Shown here: positions 1-4,918 of the stretch, piece by piece
How the letters are laid out: each line of letters opens with the position of its first letter
Position numbering within the stretch: the stretch's first letter is position 1
Assembly (NCBI GenBank): GCA_030152105.1
Contig: JASLIH010000010.1
Span: forward strand, 1-6,586
Direction of reading: 5' to 3'
Origin: Actinomycetes bacterium
GTDB taxonomy: Bacteria > Actinomycetota > CALGFH01
Length of the DNA stretch: 6,586 nucleotides
Made by a program: the position numbers and the translations under genes
Notes under the pieces: generated by a model
What the model was told of the DNA's origin: nothing
Databases searched by the model: none
The model's input: only the letters and a program-made list of their open reading frames with translations

Positions 1-2485
1 TTTCCCAGATGCCGGGAACGGCTCGCGCGGTCTGCTCGGCCCGGTCCAGCTGGCCCGCTGCGGCCACGGCAACGACCACCGAACGCAACGCCCTCGCCCC
101 GGCCGCGGCGTACATCGGGTCGATGGCGTGGGCGGTCCGCTCGGCGTGCTCCCACAGCCCGGCGCTGGCGAATGCCTCGGCCACGGCGGCCAGGGCGAAC
201 GGCCGCAGATGGGGTACGGGGACGCTGCGGGCGGCCTGGGCGGCCTCCTCCAGCAGGCCGAGGGCACGCTCCCGGTCCGACTCGATCATCGCCCGGCCCA
301 CCGCGGCGAGCGCCCTCGCCCTCCCATCCGTGTCGCTGATCTCGCGCGCTGTGTTCTCCGCCCGTTCCCACCGGCCGGCGTCGGCAAGGGCGGCGGCGAC
401 AGCGACGAGCGCCTTGGGCTGGCGGTGCGCGGGCATGCCCTTGGCGATCGCCTCACCCCGGCGGCGCTGCCCGAGGCGCACCAGGAGCCCGGGCAGCTCG
501 ACCGGCAGGTTCTCGTTGCGGCTCTCCAGGCGGTCGCGGTGGACCGCGAGCCGTCCCAGGGTCGCCAGGTCCGGCGCCGCCTGCAGCTGGAGGGCGAGCT
601 TCTGCGCGGCGGCAAGCTCCGCGATCGCGTCGCCGTCGCCCAGCGTGGCCGCGAGCAGCCGGTCGTGTCGCAGAGGGTCGGTCGCGAGGTCGGCGAGGCG
701 GTGGAGATCGCCCTTGCCCTCGTCGCCCAGCAGCTTCCCGTACGGCCACAGCAGGTACAGCGGGGTCTCGGCGGGCCAGCCGCGCTCGCGGTAGCCATCG
801 GCCCACCAATCGATGCGCCGCCGGTAGTCCCTGAGGTCGTTGCCCAGCTTCTCCCGGGCGACCGCGCTCAGCGTCTCGTGCGCGAACACATACCCGACGT
901 CCTCAGGACCGGCGGGGAGCGGGCCACGCTGGGTGAAGGTCATGAGGCTCCGGCCGAAGACGGTCCCGAGCATGCCGTCAAGCTTCCACTGGGCCGAGCC
1001 GGTGAGCTCGGCCAGGTCGGCGAGGGTGAGCCCACCCCCGGACGCGGCGACGTAGCCGAGGACTCGCTCCTGGAGCTCCCCTCCGTGGAGCTGCTCCATC
1101 AGCTCGTTGGTGGCCGCCAGCTCGATGTGGCGCGCGAACGGTGAAGGCTCCAGCACCCGCGGGACGCAGCGGCGCAACGGATGATCACCAGGCACGTCGG
1201 TGGGGATGCCAGGGTGGGGCCGGCTGGTCACCAGCACGCGGACGTTGCCGGCGGGACGCCGGGGCAGCAGCGAGGCGATGCTCGGCTTGCGGCTGGCCGG
1301 GGGCGCGCCCTCGTCCTCGTCCAGGCCGTCCACCACCAGCAGCAGCCGCTCCTGCCGCTCGCCGACCCGCCGAGCGGCCAGGTCGAGCAGGAGGATGCGC
1401 TCCCGCTCCCGTCCCACCGGGGTCATGGACGCCGACTCGTCGGCGACAGCGGCCAGCTGCTCGACCATCGCCTCGGTGAAGGCGACGCTGTCGGCCTGGC
1501 CGGCCAGGCGCCGGGTCACGAAGAACGACACCACCCTGACCCCGGCCGGCGGATGGACCACGAACCAGGCCGCCAGGGCCGACTTCCCGGCCCAGGCCTC
1601 CGCCCGCCACCACAGGTAGGGCTCGTCGCCGGCACAGAACCGGACCAGCTCGGCCAGTTCCTGCTCGCGGCCGCGCAGCTCCGCGGGGGCGATGTCGCGG
1701 ACCTGGGCGAGGTAGCCGGCCTCCACCAGCTCCGAGTCGGTCGGCGGCACCACCTCGCCCAGGTCGTCTGCCCTGGCCGGGAGGCCGGTGAGGTCGCGGA
1801 GCTCTCGCAGCCGGGTGGGGGAGAGGCGCTCGTACCAGCGGTCCACCCGGGTGGCGGCCAGCCTGCCCAGCCCGTCGGCCCGGTGATGCTCGGCGACCAG
1901 CCCGACGACGCTGCCGGCGCTCCACACCGCCGCCCCCGACATGCCGCCCCACGGCGACACCGCCGGGTCCGGGTCGCGCTCGGGCGCCGGCACCGACACC
2001 TCGAGGGTGCCCTCGCGCCGGTTGGACAGCACCGCGATCGTCCCCACCGCATGGGCCGAGTCGCGGTACCTCGACGGCGCGCCACCTCCCGACGGTGGCG
2101 GGTCGTCGCGGAGCTTGAACAGCGGGAAGCCCATGACACTGCAGCTGACGACCGCGTCGCGCTCCGCCACCCGGCCGAACCCCACCGGCACCACATGCTC
2201 GTCGTGCCCGGGCCGAGGGTCGATGGCGACGACCGCGACGTCGATCTCGGGGTCCGACCACGCGACCCGGCCGTCGGCGACCCACTCGCCCGACCGGTCG
2301 GCGTCGAACCGGACCCGCACCCCCGCCTCGTCCCGGACCACATGGGCCGCCGTCAGCACCGCCTCCGCCGTGATGCGGTACCCCGACCCGCGGCGGTCCG
2401 GACTCGGGCCCTTGGTCGTGACGATCAGTTCGGCGACCCGCTCAGGGTCGATCCCGGCCGCCCCGCCCGAGCCCGTCATCGGCAC
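1..2485 (-). CDS. Trypsin-like protease / STAND NTPase / TPR-like repeat protein, partial (C-terminus beyond left edge)
   Basis: One uninterrupted reverse-strand frame gives 828 visible residues and is still open at base 1. Residues ~15-215 form a trypsin-like serine protease with a complete triad: His48 in LTAAHVV, Asp82 in EIDVAVV and Ser183 in GGMSGAAV. After a linker, a STAND/NACHT-like NTPase begins near Arg271. Its P-loop is A295-x4-G-K301-S302, with Ala in place of the usual first Gly. Its Walker B is LLLVVDGLDE (Asp386, Asp389) and its sensor-like motif is VLVTSRP (417-423). Residues ~465-545 look like a winged helix. From ~660 onward, helical repeats of ~33-39 residues resemble TPRs. 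No signal peptide is seen, so it is probably cytoplasmic. The GTG at 2485 is preferred because GGGGAG lies 5 bases upstream. It is in frame with an ATG at 2479, which has an 11-base spacing. The role as sensor-effector of a conflict system is inferred from the architecture and the trypco2 partner. The true C-terminus is unknown. Confidence 0.9.
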   Translation of the reverse strand, partial: MPMTGSGGAAGIDPERVAELIVTTKGPSPDRRGSGYRITAEAVLTAAHVVRDEAGVRVRFDADRSGEWVADGRVAWSDPEIDVAVVAIDPRPGHDEHVVPVGFGRVAERDAVVSCSVMGFPLFKLRDDPPPSGGGAPSRYRDSAHAVGTIAVLSNRREGTLEVSVPAPERDPDPAVSPWGGMSGAAVWSAGSVVGLVAEHHRADGLGRLAATRVDRWYERLSPTRLRELRDLTGLPARADDLGEVVPPTDSELVEAGYLAQVRDIAPAELRGREQELAELVRFCAGDEPYLWWRAEAWAGKSALAAWFVVHPPAGVRVVSFFVTRRLAGQADSVAFTEAMVEQLAAVADESASMTPVGRERERILLLDLAARRVGERQERLLLVVDGLDEDEGAPPASRKPSIASLLPRRPAGNVRVLVTSRPHPGIPTDVPGDHPLRRCVPRVLEPSPFARHIELAATNELMEQLHGGELQERVLGYVAASGGGLTLADLAELTGSAQWKLDGMLGTVFGRSLMTFTQRGPLPAGPEDVGYVFAHETLSAVAREKLGNDLRDYRRRIDWWADGYRERGWPAETPLYLLWPYGKLLGDEGKGDLHRLADLATDPLRHDRLLAATLGDGDAIAELAAAQKLALQLQAAPDLATLGRLAVHRDRLESRNENLPVELPGLLVRLGQRRRGEAIAKGMPAHRQPKALVAVAAALADAGRWERAENTAREISDTDGRARALAAVGRAMIESDRERALGLLEEAAQAARSVPVPHLRPFALAAVAEAFASAGLWEHAERTAHAIDPMYAAAGARALRSVVVAVAAAGQLDRAEQTARAVPGIWE

Positions 2486-2781
2486 TACCGCTCCCCGGGC
2501 GCCTCATCGCTGGCGACCCACACCCTCCCCCCGCCGGCGAGGCGCGGCTGCAGAGCGAGCTTGACGCGATGGGTCGAGACCTGCCCGGCCTTGGCGTCCC
2601 CGCCGAGCTCGAGCACCCAGAACCGGACCTTGACCCCGCCGCCGCCCCCCTTCTCGACCGCGACAGTGGCCTCCAGCTCCACCGGTCCCAGCTCGAACCG
2701 CAGCTGCTCGCCCTCCCCGGCGTTGATCGCCTCCTGCAGCTCGCGGCGCAGCTCGCCGATCACCTCGGCCAGTTCGATCAT
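2485..2781 (-). CDS. Trypco2 (trypsin-co-occurring domain 2) protein
   Basis: This is a 98-residue soluble protein that consists almost entirely of a trypco2 domain. The recognisable parts, in order, are an amphipathic N-terminal helix (ELAEVIGELRRELQEAI, 3-19), the signature GEGEQLRFELGPVELEATV (22-40), a five-glycine turn (45-49), the strand VKVRFWVLELGG (50-61), and STHRVKLALQPR (69-80). The C-terminal ~18 residues look disordered. Length and motif order fit the family, which is known from comparative genomics as a small actinobacterial domain encoded beside trypsin-like proteases and NTPases in predicted conflict systems. Its biochemical activity is not established. The ATG has GGAGG four bases upstream. 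It is the promoter-proximal gene, and the protease-NTPase gene starts at its stop codon, so the two products are probably made together and may interact. A role as adaptor, inhibitor or substrate-recognition partner of the protease is inference. Confidence 0.85.
   Translation of the reverse strand: MIELAEVIGELRRELQEAINAGEGEQLRFELGPVELEATVAVEKGGGGGVKVRFWVLELGGDAKAGQVSTHRVKLALQPRLAGGGRVWVASDEAPGER
2491..2496 (-). promoter_or_regulatory. Ribosome binding site deciding the start of the protease-NTPase gene
   Basis: GGGGAG on the minus strand lies within the last codons of the trypco2 gene. It is 5 bases from a GTG (2485-2483) that overlaps the trypco2 TAG stop by one base (TAGTG), and 11 bases from an in-frame ATG (2479-2477). 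The spacing favours GTG. Either start leaves the genes close enough for translational coupling. Confidence 0.6.
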
Positions 2782-2785
2782 GCAA

Positions 2786-2790
2786 CCTCC
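2786..2790 (-). promoter_or_regulatory. Ribosome binding site of the trypco2 gene
   Basis: GGAGG on the minus strand is four bases before the ATG at 2781. It supports this start for trypco2 and marks the translational entry of the two-gene operon. Confidence 0.6.
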
Positions 2791-2793
2791 GCG

Positions 2794-2820
2794 GGCCGGC
2801 AGTAGCTGTCCGATCCGGCC
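2794..2820 (-). repeat. Inverted repeat in the trypco2 leader
   Basis: GGCCGG (2794-2799) and CCGGCC (2815-2820) can pair across a 15-base loop just upstream of the trypco2 ribosome binding site. Each arm is itself palindromic. In such GC-rich DNA this may be chance. If it folds in the mRNA it sits within four bases of the Shine-Dalgarno sequence and could affect initiation. Function is inferred only. Confidence 0.3.
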
Positions 2821-2880
2821 TGACTCTATCCAGTCGTGACCGCGGAGGGGAGCGCACCGACGCCGATCATGTGGCCTGGT

Positions 2881-2897
2881 TCCGCCCGCGGGGCGGA
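2881..2897 (-). terminator. GC-rich stem-loop between the AKR remnant and trypco2, possible terminator
   Basis: TCCGCCC (2881-2887), loop GCG and GGGCGGA (2891-2897) form a perfect 7-bp stem. It lies about 30 bases after the stop codon of the AKR remnant and about 100 bases before trypco2, in the direction of minus-strand transcription. No T-run follows, so it is not a classic intrinsic terminator. T-less hairpins are often proposed as terminators in actinobacteria. A leader or attenuator role for the trypco2 operon is the alternative. Confidence 0.4.
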
Positions 2898-2918
2898 CCT
2901 CGGGGCCCGGTGCCAGCG

Positions 2919-2932
2919 AGGTGACGTCACCT
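2919..2932. repeat. Perfect 14-bp palindrome overlapping the AKR-remnant stop codon
   Basis: AGGTGACGTCACCT is a perfect, uninterrupted 14-bp palindrome with the core TGACGTCA. It covers the TGA stop (2929-2927) of the AKR remnant and lies about 140 bases upstream of trypco2. The form fits a binding site for a dimeric regulator, but no regulator is encoded nearby and no other copy was noticed in the window. Confidence 0.5.
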
Positions 2933-3313
2933 GCCCTGCAGACCTGGCGGCGATCCCCATCGGATGGGTGCCATCGGCGGCAGCTCGATCTGGGGTTCGA
3001 GGTCGCCGTAGACCAGCTGGCCCTGTGGCCCTGTCAGCAGCTCGTAGGGGAACCCGAGCTCGATTCGACTGGCGTCGCGCAGGCGCGCGAGGTGCTTGGC
3101 CGGGAGCTCCAGATCGAGGCAGCCGAGCAGCTCCTGGAGCTGTTCGAGAGTGCGGACGCCGAGGATCGGGATGACCCACCGGCCACGCTGGCGAACCCAG
3201 GCGACCGCAACCTGCGCCGAGGTCGCCCCGAGCTCGTCGGCGACCCGGTCCACCTCTCGAGCGATCTGAAGGTTTCGCTCAGTAAGGCGATGTCTTGATA
3301 GGCAGCGACTCAT
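2927..3313 (-). pseudogene. Aldo/keto reductase, C-terminal remnant
   Basis: The frame from ATG 3313 encodes 128 residues. From residue ~9 (RLTERNLQIAREVDRVADEL) through VAVAWVRQRGRWVIPILGVR and LEQLQELLGCLDLEL to RIELGFPYELL it matches the last ~100 residues of NAD(P)H-dependent aldo/keto reductases. This covers the end of the TIM barrel, including the IP-x-x-G-x-R cofactor-contacting stretch. Full-length family members are ~280-340 residues. The N-terminal two thirds, with the catalytic Asp, Tyr, Lys and His, is absent, and the sequence upstream does not supply it. The ATG has AAGGAGGT five bases upstream, so the fragment may still be translated. Its first eight residues (MSRCLSRH) look unlike AKR sequence, suggesting a deletion that joined another gene's start region to the AKR tail. 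It is most likely nonfunctional as an oxidoreductase. The frame remains open upstream to 3478, but that part is not recognised. Confidence 0.75.
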
Positions 3314-3318
3314 TCGGG

Positions 3319-3326
3319 ACCTCCTT
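3319..3326 (-). promoter_or_regulatory. Near-ideal ribosome binding site before the AKR remnant
   Basis: AAGGAGGT on the minus strand is five bases from ATG 3313. It closely matches the anti-Shine-Dalgarno complement. It supports 3313 rather than the farther-upstream start at 3478, and it is notable for preceding only a gene fragment. Confidence 0.65.
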
Positions 3327-3652
3327 TGCCGGACTCCCTCGCCGCCCATGTCATACTCCGGCCGGACCCAACTGCTGTCGATGACTGTCCCATCTCGCCG
3401 GGCCTCCAACATCACCTCAATGGGAGGAGATCCGTTCGCAACAAGGCCTACCGTCGTGCCGGTGGGCTGCGATCCCACGAGGGATCGGCGTCTTGGACCC
3501 CGGCCCGGCGATCCTCGCCTTGGTGCGGACGTCCCAAGGTGATGGCGGCAGCCGTCCTCCTCGCCGAAAGCTGGGTTCCTTGCCTGCCAGACAGGAACGT
3601 CACCAGCGGACGCCTTAGGGTTGGTGCAACCACCGACGCTTGGGTCGCGAAC
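3327..3652. other. Intergenic region between divergent units, no supported gene
   Basis: About 325 bases of somewhat lower GC separate the minus-strand AKR remnant from the plus-strand membrane protein gene. Short open frames exist on both strands but none carries a recognisable family or a convincing start. Two small inverted repeats are visible. One is CCTTGG/CCAAGG (3518-3523 with 3534-3539, 10-base loop). The other is GGTTG-GTG-CAACC (3619-3631), which lies about 36 bases before the downstream start codon and could be an operator. No clear -10/-35 pair could be assigned. The region probably contains the promoter of the membrane protein gene and perhaps the lost part of the gene that donated the AKR remnant's start. 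Confidence 0.5.
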
Positions 3653-3658
3653 AGGAGG
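3653..3658 (+). promoter_or_regulatory. Ribosome binding site of the 238-residue membrane protein
   Basis: AGGAGG ends eight bases before ATG 3667. Another ATG at 3659 touches the motif directly and opens a different frame, so spacing selects 3667. An in-frame TTG at 3640 lies upstream of the motif and is unlikely to be used. Confidence 0.65.
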
Positions 3659-3666
3659 ATGAGCCG

Positions 3667-4383
3667 ATGGCTGGGCCTGAGCCGACTCCAGCGCCGGGGC
3701 GGTCGCGGCGCCAGACCGCCTACCTCACCGCCGGTCTCGGCATCGTGCACGCCGTCCTGCTCCTGCTCTCGTTCTGGATCCTTCGGAGCATGCCCGGGCC
3801 TGGCGCCTCAGAGGCCACCCTGATCGCGTTCTACGGGGGTGCCGATCGCCGCCGGGTCCTGGCCGTCGGGCTCTACCTGCTGCCCTTCGCCGCCATCGCC
3901 TTCGTCTGGTTCATCGTCGCCCTGCGCATGTGGGTCGGCTCGCACGGGCGGCCCGAGCAAGCACTGTTCTCCAACGTCCAGCTGGTCTCGGGCATCCTCT
4001 TCATCGCGCTGCTCCTGGAAGCCGCGGCGGCGTATTCGATCGACGCTGCGGTGGTGGAGTTCTCCAATGGGTCGCTGAATCCGGCCTTGGCACGGCAGTT
4101 CCCGCAGCTCGGCAGGGTGCTCGGGCTCGTGCTGGCGATGCGCCTGGCGGCGATGTTCGTGATCGCCACCACCTCCATCGGCCGGCACACCCGCGTGCTA
4201 CCAGCGTGGTTCATCTGGCTCGGCTATGTGGTCGGCGCGTTCCTCCTGCTCGCGGCGACCCTCAGCGCCGTGCTCATCCTCGTGTTCCCGGTTTGGGTCC
4301 TCACCCTGTGTGTCCTGCTCCTGGTGCGGGCGCGCCACATCCCGCGCGACGCCACACTGCCCGACGGCCCGATCGAGTCCTAG
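3667..4383 (+). CDS. Six-segment integral membrane protein of unknown function
   Basis: The 238-residue product has hydrophobic stretches at about 17-39, 63-87, 103-123, 150-170, 179-199 and 201-221. That gives six predicted transmembrane helices with both ends in the cytoplasm. The N-terminus (GRSRRQ), the second-third loop (RMWVGSHGRPEQ), the fourth-fifth loop (GRHTR) and the C-tail (RARHIPR) are basic, which agrees with the positive-inside rule for most loops. No catalytic motif, transporter signature or signal peptidase site was recognised. It resembles hypothetical membrane proteins common in actinobacteria, and I cannot assign a function. ATG 3667 is chosen because AGGAGG lies eight bases upstream. 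The gene stands alone: its upstream neighbour is read from the other strand, and a perfect stem-loop follows about 55 bases after its TAG stop. Coding potential is convincing. Function is unknown. Confidence 0.8.
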   Translation: MAGPEPTPAPGRSRRQTAYLTAGLGIVHAVLLLLSFWILRSMPGPGASEATLIAFYGGADRRRVLAVGLYLLPFAAIAFVWFIVALRMWVGSHGRPEQALFSNVQLVSGILFIALLLEAAAAYSIDAAVVEFSNGSLNPALARQFPQLGRVLGLVLAMRLAAMFVIATTSIGRHTRVLPAWFIWLGYVVGAFLLLAATLSAVLILVFPVWVLTLCVLLLVRARHIPRDATLPDGPIES

Positions 4384-4437
4384 CGGCGATCTGACTGGAC
4401 TGGCTCGTTCGGCGCTCGCGCCGGCCTTGGCACTGCT

Positions 4438-4465
4438 AGAGCACCAGATGTCGACCTGGTGCTCT
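4438..4465 (+). terminator. Perfect 10-bp stem-loop downstream of the 238-residue membrane protein gene
   Basis: AGAGCACCAG (4438-4447) and CTGGTGCTCT (4456-4465) pair perfectly across the 8-base loop ATGTCGAC. The structure begins 55 bases after the stop codon. A smaller AGCC-TTTG-GGCT hairpin (4467-4478) follows directly. There is no long T-tract, but stem length, exactness and position make a transcription terminator the most likely reading. It could act for both strands, since minus-strand transcripts from the 423-residue gene converge here. Confidence 0.65.
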
Positions 4466-4507
4466 CAGCCTTTGGGCTTGGTCTGCTCGGTCAAGGACGC
4501 GGTCAAT

Positions 4508-4537
4508 GTTCTACCTTGTTCTACCTGTTCCTACCTT
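4508..4537. repeat. Three tandem ~10-bp direct repeats
   Basis: GTTCTACCTT (4508-4517), GTTCTACCT (4518-4526) and GTTCCTACCTT (4527-4537) lie head to tail. Their spacing of 9-10 bases is about one helical turn. They stand out from the GC-rich surroundings and are in noncoding DNA. A short hairpin, GGTGG-ACC-CCACC (4541-4553), follows at once. Possible readings are a multi-site protein binding element, replication slippage, or remnants of a mobile element end. There is no direct evidence for any of these. Confidence 0.5.
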
Positions 4538-4540
4538 CAC

Positions 4541-4553
4541 GGTGGACCCCACC
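4541..4553. repeat. Short hairpin beside the tandem repeats
   Basis: GGTGG (4541-4545) and CCACC (4549-4553) form a 5-bp stem with a 3-base ACC loop, immediately after the triple direct repeat. It is too short to call a terminator on its own. Confidence 0.3.
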
Positions 4554-4759
4554 TAACCTGCGCTGCCTTTCCAGGACGACGCTGGCTTTCCGGCCGCCCC
4601 AGACAATGGATCTGGTGGCGGGCGCACCCTAGGCCGATGCATATCGCGCGTGCCGCAGCCGGTCCCGGGGCGTGGCAGGGCGGGGTTCCGGATCTCCTCG
4701 TACACCCCCCGGAGCGGCCGGGACCGCGGCGGCCGGCTTCTTGGCGGGACGGGCGCCGC
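4554..4759. other. Intergenic stretch with one doubtful micro-ORF
   Basis: This stretch has no recognised gene. On the minus strand a 44-codon frame (GTG 4763 to TAG 4629) starts with a GTGA overlap at the stop of the preceding micro-ORF. It reads as a low-complexity Ala/Pro/Arg peptide (ARPAKKPAAAVPAAP near its start). It has no Shine-Dalgarno site and could be chance in such GC-rich DNA. Confidence 0.35.
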
Positions 4760-4918
4760 TCACCCCAAAGCCGCGCCCGGCGAGACGACGTTCGTCGACG
4801 CTGTGCAGCTGGCCAGCAACACGATCATGCCCAACCACGTCTCGTCCTGGGCACGATCGACGAGCTGGTCCAGCAGGAGCCGGCCGGTGCTGGCGCCCTT
4901 GGGTCTGGCTTTGGTCAT
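4760..4918 (-). CDS. Possible 52-residue ORF overlapping the end of the 423-residue membrane protein gene
   Basis: ATG 4918 overlaps the TGA stop of the upstream gene (ATGA), a typical translational-coupling arrangement. The predicted product begins MTKARPKGASTGRLLLDQ, contains an acidic/amphipathic middle and a short hydrophobic patch (WLGMIVLLASC, 28-38), and ends in AALG. No family is recognised. There is no Shine-Dalgarno motif, so expression would depend on reinitiation by ribosomes finishing the upstream gene. Long chance ORFs are common at this GC content, and this one is short, so it may not be real. Confidence 0.3.
   Translation of the reverse strand: MTKARPKGASTGRLLLDQLVDRAQDETWLGMIVLLASCTASTNVVSPGAALG

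Noticed and set aside
128..1144. Plus-strand open frame of 338 codons
   Set aside because: It is antisense to the C-terminal half of the STAND protein, shows no family features, and mirrors the repeat region of the real gene.
1185..2343. Minus-strand frames of 366 and 275 codons inside the large gene
   Set aside because: They are in other registers of the real coding strand. Their Gly/Arg/Ser-rich products lack any motif, whereas the open-ended frame carries the triad, Walker motifs and repeats.
1181..2839. Plus-strand open frame of 552 codons
   Set aside because: It runs antisense to the protease-NTPase and trypco2 genes. Its product is low-complexity Arg/Pro/His-rich, typical of a GC-rich shadow frame, while the minus strand gives clear domain motifs.
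3314..3478. Upstream extension of the AKR remnant to a start at 3478
   Set aside because: The frame is open, but the added 55 residues do not resemble the missing AKR N-terminus, and the ideal ribosome binding site sits directly before ATG 3313. An unrecognised gene fragment there cannot be excluded.
3640..3666. Earlier TTG start for the plus-strand membrane protein
   Set aside because: It lies upstream of the AGGAGG motif and would add nine polar residues without its own ribosome binding site. ATG 3667 is well placed.
4508..4537. CRISPR-like array
   Set aside because: Three tandem ~10-bp units with no spacers do not form a CRISPR array, and no cas-like gene is present.
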